A stretch of DNA of 64,000 bases from Nonomuraea sp. SBT364. Its GTDB lineage: Bacteria > Actinomycetota > Actinomycetes > Streptosporangiales > Streptosporangiaceae. The notes beneath the pieces were generated by a model that did not search any database, was not told where the DNA came from, and was given only the letters and a program-made list of their open reading frames with translations. The stretch covers positions 25,321 to 89,320 of the forward strand of contig NZ_LAVL01000020.1 of NCBI RefSeq assembly GCF_001083785.1, given 5' to 3'. Positions 1-7,952 of this stretch are shown here, in pieces; position 1 is the first letter of the stretch, and each line of letters begins with the position of its first letter. A program made the position numbers and the translations under genes.

Positions 1-1371
1 ATCGACCCGGAGCTCCGGCTGGTCTACTGGACGTTCGGCAACGCCAGGGGCGCCCGCTCCTCCCAGGACGGCTCCGAGCGTGGCGGCCAGAACCTGTTCG
101 CCAACTCGATCGTGGCCATGGACCTGAAGACCGGCGCCTACCGCTGGCACTTCCAGTCCGTCCACCACGACATCTGGGACATGGACAACGTCATGGCGCC
201 GGTCCTGGTGGACGCCCGCGTCCGGGGCCGCCTCCGCAAGCTCGTCGTGTACGGCAGCAAGACCGGCATGTACTACATCCTCGACCGCGCCGACGGCTCG
301 GCCCCGCTGGGCATCGACGAACTGCCCGTGCCCCAGGAACCCCGGCAGAAGACCTGGCCGACGCAGCCCTTCCCGCGCCAGGGCGGCTGGACCGAGCTGA
401 AGCCGGTGTGGCAGCCGCTCGGCACCGAGATCCCCGGCGCTCCGCACCGCGCCGTCCCCAACTACACCATCGGCCCGCTTTTCACGCCGCACTGGGACGA
501 GCCGATTCTGAGCATCCCCGGTCACGGCGGCGGCGCCGACTGGAACCACCAGTCCTACAGCCACAGCACCCGGCTGGTCTACACGAGCTTCGGGTACGTG
601 GCCGCCGCGCACTCCCTGACCGAGAGGTCCAACGGGCTGCGCCCGCCCGGCGAGTACATGACGGGCGGCATCGTGGCCGTGGACCCCGGCACCAACCTGG
701 TCCGCTGGAACAAGCACATGCCCTACTCGCTGGCGCACGGCAACGGTATCCTCACCACCGCCTCCGACCTGCTGTTCATCGGTCAGCCCGACGGCAACCT
801 GCTCTGCCTGGACGCCCGCCACGGGCGCGAGCTGTGGCGCTGGCAGACCGGCGCCGCGGTCAGCAGCAGCCCGATCTCCTACGAGATCGACGGCGAGCAG
901 TACATCGCCGTCTACGCGGGAGGCACCGGCATCCCGTACGGCGACTCCGCCCCGCGCGGCGACCACCTGTGGGCCTTCAAGCTCGGCGGCACCGTGGCGC
1001 CCGCCGCGACCCCGCCCGCGCCGGTGGTCAGGCGGCCGGTCTCCGGCGGCCCGGTGGACGGCGCCACCGTGGACAACACGGTCGTGCTCGCGCGCACCTA
1101 CGCCGACGGGCAGGTCGGCGCCGTCGAGTCCACGGCCGTCGACGCCATGGCGCCCACCCACCTGCGGGTGCCCGCCGGCACCACGGTGACGTTCGTCAAC
1201 CCCGCGGACAACGTCCACGCGCACGGCGCCACCCAGTTCTTCGAGGGCCTGTTCGACGTCAGGCTCGAACCGGGCGAGTCCTTCCGGTACACCTTCACCG
1301 AACCCGGCGAGTATTTCTTCAACGACACCCACAGCCCGCGCCCGACGGGCAAGATCGAGGTCGTCGGCTGA
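1..1371 (+). CDS. PQQ-type quinoprotein dehydrogenase with C-terminal cupredoxin-like domain (5' end missing)
   Basis: The reading frame is open from base 1, so the start lies outside the window; about 456 residues are present. The beta-propeller part resembles membrane-type glucose/quinate and alcohol quinoproteins: a WHFQSVHHDIWDMD stretch, a KTGMYYILDR stretch, and the late blade containing PDGNLLCLDARHGRELW. Such enzymes oxidise sugars, alcohols or quinate outside the membrane using PQQ. From about base 1096 a cupredoxin-like beta domain follows. It keeps a His-Ala-His and a late His, but the position where type 1 copper proteins carry Cys reads Asn (1321-1323). The fusion could be an electron-transfer tail that has lost its copper site. 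The quinate/shikimate operon next door makes a QuiA-like role possible, but the substrate is not shown. Confidence 0.8.
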   Translation: MDPELRLVYWTFGNARGARSSQDGSERGGQNLFANSIVAMDLKTGAYRWHFQSVHHDIWDMDNVMAPVLVDARVRGRLRKLVVYGSKTGMYYILDRADGSAPLGIDELPVPQEPRQKTWPTQPFPRQGGWTELKPVWQPLGTEIPGAPHRAVPNYTIGPLFTPHWDEPILSIPGHGGGADWNHQSYSHSTRLVYTSFGYVAAAHSLTERSNGLRPPGEYMTGGIVAVDPGTNLVRWNKHMPYSLAHGNGILTTASDLLFIGQPDGNLLCLDARHGRELWRWQTGAAVSSSPISYEIDGEQYIAVYAGGTGIPYGDSAPRGDHLWAFKLGGTVAPAATPPAPVVRRPVSGGPVDGATVDNTVVLARTYADGQVGAVESTAVDAMAPTHLRVPAGTTVTFVNPADNVHAHGATQFFEGLFDVRLEPGESFRYTFTEPGEYFFNDTHSPRPTGKIEVVG

Positions 1372-1379
1372 TCGCCGCC

Positions 1380-1410
1380 GGCACCGGCTCGGGGATCAGG
1401 AGCCGGTGCC
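1380..1410. terminator. Bidirectional hairpin between convergent genes
   Basis: Perfect 11-bp arms GGCACCGGCTC and GAGCCGGTGCC enclose a 9-nt loop. It lies just after the quinoprotein stop and includes the last codons of the convergent TetR gene. No T tract follows, as is common in actinomycetes. Confidence 0.6.
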
Positions 1411-2046
1411 GCGCAGGTAGGCGACGATGGCGTCGCCCACCATCGCGCGCAGCCGGTCGCGGTGCTCGGGGGCGGTCATGTCGCGCCCGAACAGCGCGCC
1501 GAAGGTGTGCTGGTTGGCCACCCGGAAGAAGCAGAACGAGCTGATCAGCATGTGCACGTCGATCGCGTCGGCCTCGGTGACGAAGCCGACGCCCGCCGCG
1601 CCCCGGTCGAGGATGGCCGCTATCAGGTCGAGCACGGGCGTGCCGAGATTGGCCAGGGCCGGCGACTTGCGGATGTGCTCGGCCTGGTGGATGTTCTCGA
1701 TCGCGACCAGCTTGATGAACTCGCGGTGCAGGTCATGGTGGTCGAAGGTGAGCTCGGCCAGCGTGCGGATGGCCTCGACCGGAGCCAGGTGCTCCACCTC
1801 GATGGTGCGCTCCATGTCGCGCACCTCGGCGTAGGCCTTCTCCAGGACCGCGATGTAGAGCCGCTCCTTGCTGCCGAAGTAGTAGTAGATCATCCGCTTG
1901 GTGGTGCGCATGCGTGCGGCGATCTCGTCGACCCGCGCGCCCGCGTAGCCGTGCCGGGCGAACTCCTGCTGAGCGACCTCGAGGATCTCCGCCTTGGTGC
2001 GCTCGGCGTCCCGCTGGCGTTCGGCGGCGGCGGGCTGAGAGGTCAT
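1396..2046 (-). CDS. TetR-family transcriptional regulator
   Basis: 216 residues. The N-terminal third is a TetR helix-turn-helix: an AEILEVAQQEFARHGYAGARVDEIA segment in two parts, then a recognition helix ending in RMIYYYFGSKERLY. The C-terminal part is a ligand/dimer domain that cannot be assigned a ligand. It is the last gene of a minus-strand run behind the 3-dehydroshikimate dehydratase (18-bp gap) and the QsuD-like dehydrogenase. It is therefore the likely local repressor of quinate/shikimate use, an inference from position only. The upstream sequence GGATGGGCGG serves as a modest ribosome binding site before ATG. Confidence 0.85.
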   Translation of the reverse strand: MTSQPAAAERQRDAERTKAEILEVAQQEFARHGYAGARVDEIAARMRTTKRMIYYYFGSKERLYIAVLEKAYAEVRDMERTIEVEHLAPVEAIRTLAELTFDHHDLHREFIKLVAIENIHQAEHIRKSPALANLGTPVLDLIAAILDRGAAGVGFVTEADAIDVHMLISSFCFFRVANQHTFGALFGRDMTAPEHRDRLRAMVGDAIVAYLRGTGS

Positions 2047-2064
2047 CCGCCCATCCTAGTGACC

Positions 2065-3807
2065 TCACGCGTGCTGCACCGCGAGCCGGATGGGGGCGTT
2101 GCCGGCCCCGTACCCCTGGTAGCCGTTCACCCGCTGGACGAGCTCGAAGAACACCCGGCCCAGGGTGACGGTGTAGAGATGCAGGAACTCGCCACCGTGC
2201 TCGTCCCGGTCGTGGAGCACGCCGAGCCGGCGCAGCTCCGGGTCGACCTCGTGGCGGGCCTCCAGGTCGTCGTAGTAGTTGCCGGGGATCGGCAGGAGCA
2301 GTTCGGGATGCTCGCTCCGCAGCCTGCGGGCGACGGCCACCAGGTCGCCGCAGGCCAGCGCGACGTGCTGCCACGGGACGTCTCCGGTGCCGTCTCCGGT
2401 GCCCACGTGGGCGACGTTCACCACCATGCGGACCGCGCCGTGCGGGGCCGACATCGCCTTGCTGCGCAGCAGGCCGTACGGGTCGGGCACCTCCAGGCTG
2501 CCCTGCGGGCGCAGGCCGAGGACCGTGCGGTAGAACAGCGCCGCCTCGTCGAAGTGGTGCCAGGGCTGGGTGAGAGCGACGTGATCGATGCCGGTGATCT
2601 CCCCCGCGCCCCGGCCGTCCGGCGCGTCCGGCGCGAAGTCGGACAGCCAGGAGTCGTCGCAGAAGAAGATCTCGGTGCCGTCCGGCGCGCCGACGGCGTC
2701 CAGCCTCGCCTCCTCCGGCGCGCGTTCGCGGGGCAGGACCGGCGACAGCAGCGACTCGGCGTGCTCGGCCGCGCTCTTCGGATCCTGGCTGTCGAGCCCG
2801 ATGGCGACCAGGGCGGGGTCAGCGCCGGTGGCGTTGAGCAGCAGCCGGGCACCGCCCTGCTCCCACAGCTCGACGGGTTTGGTGGGATGCCTCCCGGTCC
2901 GGGCGAAGCCGAGCGCCGTCAGCACCTCGCCCAGCGAACCGGTGTCGCCGGCCAGTTCGGCGAAGGCGAACCCGGTGGGGGCGACCGGCTGCCCGGCCCC
3001 GTCCAGGTCCTGCTCCAGGGCGAGCAGCGAGCGCATGCCGTCCAGCGCGGTGCGCCGGGTGTCGGCCTGCCGGAAGACGTCGTTGAACACCTCCAGCGAC
3101 AGGGGGCCCGCATAGCCGGCGTTGAGCGCGTGCTCGACCAGCCGGGCGAGGTCGAAGTTGCCCTGCCCGGGGAAGCAGCGGTAGTGGCGGCTCCACTGCA
3201 GCACGTCCATGGCCAGCAGCGGCGCGTCGGCGAGCTGCAGGAAGAAAATCTTCTCGCCGGGGATCGCCTCGATGCCGATCGGGTCGGAGCCGCGCGAGAG
3301 GATGTGGAAGCTGTCCAGGCAGGTGCCGAGGTTCGGGTGGTCGGCGAGCCGCACGATCCGCCAGGCGTGCAGATACTCGTTGACGTGCCGGCCCCAGGCC
3401 AGCGCCTCGTAGGCGATGCGGATGCCGTGCTCGGCAGCCCGATCGGCGAGCAGCCGCAGTTGCTCGGCGGCCAGGGCGTCGTCGCCGATCGCCGACGGGG
3501 AGACGTTCGAGCAGACCAGCAGCAGGTCGGCGCCGAGCCGCCGCATCGTGCGGAACTTGTGCTCGGCCCGGCGCAGGTTGCGGGCCAGCGCGTCGGGCGG
3601 CACCGCCTCGAAGTCGCGGAAGGGCTGGTATAGATCGATGCCGAGCCCGAGGTCGGCGGCCTTGGCCCGGACGTCCTCCGGGGTCATCGAGGTGACCAGC
3701 AGGTCGTTCTCGAAGACCTCCACCCCGTCGAACCCGGCGGCGGCGATGGCCTCCAGCTTCTCCGCGAGCGAGCCGCTCACCGACACGGTGGCGATGGACT
3801 TACGCAC
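2065..3807 (-). CDS. quiC: Two-domain 3-dehydroshikimate dehydratase (sugar-phosphate-isomerase barrel plus HPPD-like VOC domain)
   Basis: 580 residues from a GTG start chosen because AAGGAGG lies 6 bases upstream; the frame stays open far upstream but only as antisense of the next gene. Residues 1 to about 280 form an AP-endonuclease-2/xylose-isomerase-like TIM barrel (VRKSIATVSVSGSLAEKLEAI start, later EVFND region). Residues about 290-580 resemble 4-hydroxyphenylpyruvate dioxygenase (DHVALTQPWHHFDEAALFYR and a C-terminal FFELVQR). This fusion is the known architecture of QuiC1-type dehydratases, which convert 3-dehydroshikimate to protocatechuate. The gene follows the QsuD-like dehydrogenase by 26 bp, so the two act in successive steps. 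Protocatechuate ring-cleavage genes are not in the window. Confidence 0.85.
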   Translation of the reverse strand: MRKSIATVSVSGSLAEKLEAIAAAGFDGVEVFENDLLVTSMTPEDVRAKAADLGLGIDLYQPFRDFEAVPPDALARNLRRAEHKFRTMRRLGADLLLVCSNVSPSAIGDDALAAEQLRLLADRAAEHGIRIAYEALAWGRHVNEYLHAWRIVRLADHPNLGTCLDSFHILSRGSDPIGIEAIPGEKIFFLQLADAPLLAMDVLQWSRHYRCFPGQGNFDLARLVEHALNAGYAGPLSLEVFNDVFRQADTRRTALDGMRSLLALEQDLDGAGQPVAPTGFAFAELAGDTGSLGEVLTALGFARTGRHPTKPVELWEQGGARLLLNATGADPALVAIGLDSQDPKSAAEHAESLLSPVLPRERAPEEARLDAVGAPDGTEIFFCDDSWLSDFAPDAPDGRGAGEITGIDHVALTQPWHHFDEAALFYRTVLGLRPQGSLEVPDPYGLLRSKAMSAPHGAVRMVVNVAHVGTGDGTGDVPWQHVALACGDLVAVARRLRSEHPELLLPIPGNYYDDLEARHEVDPELRRLGVLHDRDEHGGEFLHLYTVTLGRVFFELVQRVNGYQGYGAGNAPIRLAVQHA

Positions 3808-3833
3808 CGGATTCCTCCTTCGGACGGCGATCT

Positions 3834-4682
3834 TCAGACGGCGATGAGATCGGTCAGGTGGGCGAGCATCCGCTCGGCGTCCGGCTCCCGGCCGGTGAAC
3901 AGGCGGAAGGCGTGCACGGCCTGGAAGACGACCATGCCGCCGCCGTGCAACGTCCGGCAGCCCGCGGCGCGCGCCTGCCGCAGCAGCTCGGTCTCCAGCG
4001 GCCGGTAGACGATGTCGGCCACCCACAGGCCGGGGCGCAGGAGCTCGGCGGCCAGCGGCAGGCCCGGATGGCGGGCCATCCCGGTGGGGGTGGCGTGCAC
4101 CAGGCCGTCGGCCCCGGCCAGGAGGTCCGGCAGCTCCGCGTGGGTCGCGTGGCGGGCCCGCCCGCCGTCGAAGCGGCCGGCCAGCTCCCCCGCCAGCGCG
4201 AGGGCCCGGGCGGGGTCCGCGTCGACGACGGTGACCCGGTCGGCTCCCATCGTGAGCAGCGCGTGCGCCACCGCGCTGCCCGCGCCGCCCGCGCCCAGCT
4301 GGACGATCCGGTGCGTGGGCGCGTCGGGCAGGCCGCGGGCGAACGACTCGGCGAAGCCGGTCCAGTCGGTGTTGTGCCCGACGGCCCGCTGCCCGTCGAA
4401 CACCACGGTGTTGACCGCGCCGAGCATCGCGGCGTCGGGCGACAGCTCGTCCAGGTACGGGATGACGGCCTGCTTGCACGGATGGGTGATGTTGAGCCCG
4501 TCGAAGCCGAAGCGGCGGGCGGTGCGGACCAGCGTCCCCACGTCGAGCCCGAGCCGATCGGTGTCGAGCAGCCGGTAGACGTAGTGCAACCCGTGGTGCG
4601 CCGCTTCCTGCTCGTGCAGGGGCGGGCTCAAGGAGGGGCCGATGCCCGAGCCGATCAACCCGACCAGGAACGAGTCCATCAC
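3834..4682 (-). CDS. Quinate/shikimate dehydrogenase (QsuD/AroE family)
   Basis: 282 residues. The N-terminal substrate domain carries GSGIGPSLSPPLHEQEA and the NITHPCKQAVIPYLDEL segment with the catalytic Lys. The Rossmann part has QLGAGGAGSAVAHAL and ends with FQAVHAFRLFTG. The pattern is closer to the catabolic QsuD-type enzymes of actinobacteria than to biosynthetic AroE, and the adjacent dehydratase fits a catabolic role: quinate or shikimate oxidation to dehydroquinate or dehydroshikimate. The start is GTG at 4682 or ATG three bases later; GGAAGGA lies just upstream. First gene of the operon with quiC and tetR. Confidence 0.85.
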   Translation of the reverse strand: MMDSFLVGLIGSGIGPSLSPPLHEQEAAHHGLHYVYRLLDTDRLGLDVGTLVRTARRFGFDGLNITHPCKQAVIPYLDELSPDAAMLGAVNTVVFDGQRAVGHNTDWTGFAESFARGLPDAPTHRIVQLGAGGAGSAVAHALLTMGADRVTVVDADPARALALAGELAGRFDGGRARHATHAELPDLLAGADGLVHATPTGMARHPGLPLAAELLRPGLWVADIVYRPLETELLRQARAAGCRTLHGGGMVVFQAVHAFRLFTGREPDAERMLAHLTDLIAV

Positions 4683-4710
4683 TTCTTCCTTCCAGCAGGG
4701 GCCGACTCCT

Positions 4711-4740
4711 TAATGTACGTACTAGTGAGTTAGCTGGCTA
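4711..4740 (-). promoter_or_regulatory. AT-rich promoter/operator region of the quinate operon (candidate)
   Basis: The region upstream of the QsuD-like gene is the only AT-rich patch here. It contains the self-complementary GTACGTAC (4715-4722) overlapping ACTAGT (4721-4726). It is a plausible TetR operator, but no clean -35/-10 pair is visible. Confidence 0.35.
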
Positions 4741-4781
4741 GACCGCCGGACGGCACCCAGGAACCGAACCGGTCAAACCCG

Positions 4782-5195
4782 TCAGCCGAAATCCGCCGCC
4801 GTCATGCCGGGCGGATGGCCGGGCGGCCACTGGACGACCTCGATCCTGTAGCCGTCGGGGTCGGTCAGCCAGCACGTCCGCATCCCCTCCCCCAGGTCCG
4901 CCGGGGGCTCGGCGGTGACGCCCTTGGCCGCGAGCTCGGCGATCGCGGCGTCGAGATCGTCCACCTGGACGACGAGGTGGTTGACGGCGCCGATGTCCTT
5001 GACCGGTCTCGCGGGGTCGTGCACGAGCTCAAGGCTGACGAACGGATCGCCGGGCAGCTTGAGCATGGTCAGGCTGCCGAATTCCGTCTCGGGGACATGG
5101 CCGAGTTCGGCGTAGCCGAGCGCGGTGTAGAAGGCGAGCGAGCGCTCCAGGTCGGTGACCCGCAGTCCGAGGTGCAGCATGCGCATGCCGCGCAC
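4782..5195 (-). CDS. VOC-family (glyoxalase/bleomycin-resistance-like) protein, lactoylglutathione lyase type
   Basis: 137 residues from GTG at 5195, chosen because GGAGGG sits 7 bases upstream; the longer upstream frame has no such signal and no conserved sequence. One VOC fold is visible: [21 protein letters not shown] at the start, then [18 protein letters not shown], and a C-terminal [15 protein letters not shown]. The first His and the late Glu are at the usual metal-ligand positions of glyoxalase I. The substrate is not known. It stands alone; the next minus-strand gene downstream in transcription is the QsuD operon about 100 bp away. Confidence 0.8.
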   Translation of the reverse strand: MRGMRMLHLGLRVTDLERSLAFYTALGYAELGHVPETEFGSLTMLKLPGDPFVSLELVHDPARPVKDIGAVNHLVVQVDDLDAAIAELAAKGVTAEPPADLGEGMRTCWLTDPDGYRIEVVQWPPGHPPGMTAADFG

Positions 5196-5469
5196 AGTAG
5201 TGCCCTCCGGACGGGGGGCACCACTGTCCGCGGGCCACGCACCTCGTGCGTGGAGCGCACGGGCGGACAGACTCAGCCCGGCGTTCACCATGGCGGAGGG
5301 CCCGCCACCCCCGGGAGTCGGCGCTGACCGGGCGTTCCGTCCCTTCGTCTGCATGGTGTCGCAGCCCGTGAACGGGTGTCAGCCCCGATGGCCTCCCGGC
5401 CCGCCCCTGCCCACACTGAAGGCGGCGGCGGCCCGGCGGGCCCGCCCCGGGTTCGAGGGGACGGTGTGC

Positions 5470-5820
5470 ATGCAGGCACGTGATATCGCGGTGAAGGTGC
5501 CGACGGTGACGGCCGGCGATCCGGTCACCAGGGCGGTGCGGGTGATGACGCTCGCCCGGCTGCCTGGACTGATCGTCGTCGACGACGCCGCCCGGCCCCG
5601 GATGGTGCTGACCGGCACCCAGGTGCTCCGCATGACGGTCCCGGGTGCCTACCAGGAGGACCCGACGCTGGCCAGGACGGTCGACGAGGCGCATGCCGAC
5701 ATGTTCTGGCAGGAGCGGGGCGAGCTGGTCGCGGTGGTCGGCCGCGACGGCGGCCTCGTCGGGACGATCACCCTGGAACGCCTGCTGGCCGGCATGGCGC
5801 TGGCCGGCCCGGAAGGCTGA
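5470..5820 (+). CDS. CBS-domain protein
   Basis: 116 residues. Two CBS-like motifs can be read: [21 protein letters not shown] at the start, then a second half with [22 protein letters not shown]. Bateman modules of this kind bind adenine nucleotides, but no partner domain is attached. ATG at 5470 is preferred since GAGGGG lies 9 bases upstream; a GTG six bases earlier would be too close. The 274-bp gap before it holds nothing recognisable. Confidence 0.7.
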   Translation: MQARDIAVKVPTVTAGDPVTRAVRVMTLARLPGLIVVDDAARPRMVLTGTQVLRMTVPGAYQEDPTLARTVDEAHADMFWQERGELVAVVGRDGGLVGTITLERLLAGMALAGPEG

Positions 5821-5863
5821 TCCTCGGCCCGGGCGGCCGCCGCGTGGCGACCGGCCGGTGGGG

Positions 5864-6832
5864 TCAGTGGCCGTGCAGGCGCCGGTAGCGGCCGGGTGAG
5901 GTGCCGATCAGCCGGGAGAAGTGGCGGCGCAGCAGCGCGGTGACGCCGAAGCCGCAGCGGGCCGCGACCTGGTCGATCGGCAGCGTCGTGGACTCCAGCA
6001 ACTGCTGGGCCCGGGCGATGCGGGCGCGCAGCAGCCACTGGGCCGGGGTGGTGCCGGTGTAGTCGGCGAAGTGGCGGGCGAACGTGCGCGGGCTCGTCCG
6101 GGCGTGCGCGGCCAGCTCCGCCACCGTCAGCGGCTGGTCGAGACGATCCAGGGCCCACGCCTGGGTGGCGGCGATGTCCGGGGCCGCGGAATTGGTGGCG
6201 GGTACCGGCCGGGCGACGAACTGCGCCTGCCCGCCGTCGCGATGGCCGGCGGCGACCAGATGCCGGGCGATGACGTTGGCCACGTTGACGCCGTGCGCCA
6301 GCCGTACCAGATGCAGGCACAGGTCGATGCCCGCGGTGGCGCCCGCCGAGGTCCAGATGCCGCCGTCCGCCACGAACAGCGCGCCGGGATCGACGGTGAT
6401 CCCGGGATGCGCCTCGGCGAGCTGGGCGGTCAGCAGCCAGTGGGTGGTGGCCCGGCGCCCGTCCAGCAGGCCGGCGGCGGCCAGCACGAAGGCGCCGCTG
6501 CACAGGGCGGCGATCTCGGCGCCCCGGCCGGCGGCCGCGTGCAGCGCCTCCACGAGCCGCCCGTCGAGCGGTTCGCGGGGGATGCCCGCGCCGGGGATGA
6601 CGATCAGGTCGGCGTCGTCCAGGCCGTCCAGCGTGTGGGTGGGCCGCACCAGGGCGGCGGGCTCCATCGTGACGGGAGCTCCGTCGATCGAGCAGAGCCG
6701 CAGGTCGAAGCGCGGCACCCCGGCGTGAGAGCGGTCGGCTCCCCACACCCAGCAGACGACCGAGTAGTCCAGGACGCTCATCTCGTCATGCAGAAGGAGA
6801 GCGACACTGCGCATGGCAGGAATGTAGCGCAT
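5864..6832 (-). CDS. GlxA-type transcriptional regulator (DJ-1/PfpI domain plus AraC HTH)
   Basis: 322 residues. Residues about 7-185 form a class I glutamine-amidotransferase-like/DJ-1 domain (RSVALLLHDEMSVLDYSVV; ALCSGAFVLAAAGLLDGRRATTHW). The last 100 residues are an AraC double HTH with VAARCGFGVTALLRRHFSRLIGTSP cut in two recognisable pieces. GGGGA lies about 7 bases upstream of ATG 6832. It is divergent from the exported MBL-fold hydrolase with a 75-bp gap, so it probably controls that gene and itself. Confidence 0.85.
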   Translation of the reverse strand: MRYIPAMRSVALLLHDEMSVLDYSVVCWVWGADRSHAGVPRFDLRLCSIDGAPVTMEPAALVRPTHTLDGLDDADLIVIPGAGIPREPLDGRLVEALHAAAGRGAEIAALCSGAFVLAAAGLLDGRRATTHWLLTAQLAEAHPGITVDPGALFVADGGIWTSAGATAGIDLCLHLVRLAHGVNVANVIARHLVAAGHRDGGQAQFVARPVPATNSAAPDIAATQAWALDRLDQPLTVAELAAHARTSPRTFARHFADYTGTTPAQWLLRARIARAQQLLESTTLPIDQVAARCGFGVTALLRRHFSRLIGTSPGRYRRLHGH

Positions 6833-6907
6833 GTTGGCGTCCCCATTACTCCTGCCGTCCTCGCCCCCCGATCAGGATGATCCGGAGCCGAACGCGGAGG
6901 AGACATC

Positions 6908-7840
6908 ATGACCGGAGTGCATCGACGGACGTTCCTGTGGGGCGCGGTCGCCGCCGGCGCGGGCGCCCTCCTGCCCACGGCCGCCCTGGGCGAGGTGTCA
7001 CCGGGCGGGGCGTCACCGGGCGGGGCCATCACGTCGAAGAGTGTGGGCGCCTTCGACGTCGTCGCGCTCCGCGACTCCGCCGACACCTTTCCCGCCACGC
7101 GGGCGGAGATGTTCCCGGACGCGACGGAGGCGGACTGGCGGCGGGCCCGCCGGGCGGACCCCGGCGCGTTCGGCCCGGACCTGGCCTGGAAGCTCGACTT
7201 CCGCTGCTACGCGGTCCGGCGTCCGGGCGGGCGGATCGCGCTCGTCGACGCCGGGGTCGGCCCGGCAGGCAGCCCGGGATCCGCGTGGGCCGCCCCGGGC
7301 ATCCTGCCCGAGCTCCTCGCCGCCGCCCGCATCGACGTGGCGGACGTCGACCTCGTCGTGCTGACCCATGTCCACGAGGACCACATGGGCTGGTCGGTGA
7401 GCCCGGACGGGGTGCCGGCGTTCCCGAACGCCCGGTACGTCGTCCAGCGGGCCGAGGTGGCGCGGCTCGCGGAGACCAGCCCGATGCGCGACTACCTGAT
7501 CGTGCCCCTGCGGCGCACCGGGCAGCTCCAGGAGATCTCCGGCGAGGTGACGCTGGCCGGGGCGCGGGGCAGCCGGCTCACCGCGATCCCGACGCCGGGC
7601 CACACCGTGGGACACCAGTCGGTGCTCGTCGACGGCCACGACCGGCGGATGGTGATCACCGGCGACGTGCTGGTGCACGCCGTGCAACTGGTCGCCCCGG
7701 ACGTCGGCTACGCCCTGGAGGCCGACCAGGCGGTGGCCGCCGAGACGCGCCGGAACCTGCTCGCGGACGCCAGGCGACGGCACGCGACGCTGGCGACGGC
7801 CCATCTGACCAGCCCGTTCGTCGACGCCCGCTGCCCCTAG
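6908..7840 (+). CDS. Tat-exported MBL-fold metallohydrolase
   Basis: 310 residues. The N-terminus has a twin-arginine signal (HRRTFLWGA followed by an Ala-rich segment). The metallo-beta-lactamase fold shows LTHVHEDHMGW (HxHxDH metal motif), TPGHTVGH and TGDVLVHAVQL with the bridging Asp. The family includes quorum-quenching lactonases and other esterase-like hydrolases; the substrate is open. GGAGGAG lies 6 bases upstream of ATG. A short duplication encodes the repeated SPGGA after the signal. The divergent GlxA/AraC gene is the likely regulator. Confidence 0.85.
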   Translation: MTGVHRRTFLWGAVAAGAGALLPTAALGEVSPGGASPGGAITSKSVGAFDVVALRDSADTFPATRAEMFPDATEADWRRARRADPGAFGPDLAWKLDFRCYAVRRPGGRIALVDAGVGPAGSPGSAWAAPGILPELLAAARIDVADVDLVVLTHVHEDHMGWSVSPDGVPAFPNARYVVQRAEVARLAETSPMRDYLIVPLRRTGQLQEISGEVTLAGARGSRLTAIPTPGHTVGHQSVLVDGHDRRMVITGDVLVHAVQLVAPDVGYALEADQAVAAETRRNLLADARRRHATLATAHLTSPFVDARCP

Positions 7841-7868
7841 CCGGACAGCGCGGAGATCCCGGCGGCGG

Positions 7869-7952
7869 CGCTCGCCCCCGCATCAAGGCCGTGTAGACCC
7901 GGGCGACGTCTTCCGGTTCGGCTGCGACATCCCGCCGGCTCCTAGTGCGTGA
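7869..7952 (+). pseudogene. Relic of the C-terminus of a berberine-bridge-type FAD oxidase
   Basis: The bases read ARPRIKAV, then after one missing base DPGDVFRFGCDIPPAP and a stop. A YDPxxxFRF-x-IPP ending is typical of BBE-type flavoproteins, such as the ones at 21996 and 37307. The reading frame is broken at about 7893 and nothing of the rest of the gene remains. It overlaps the end of the convergent MFS gene. Match judged by eye. Confidence 0.45.

Noticed and set aside
2065..4479. A single 804-residue protein covering quiC and most of the QsuD gene
   Set aside because: The first 220 residues are an Arg/Pro-rich antisense-like shadow of the dehydrogenase gene; AAGGAGG marks the GTG at 3807.
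4733..5354. Upstream extension of the VOC gene frame to 5354 as a 190-residue protein
   Set aside because: The extra residues are unconserved, and GGAGGG is placed for the GTG at 5195.
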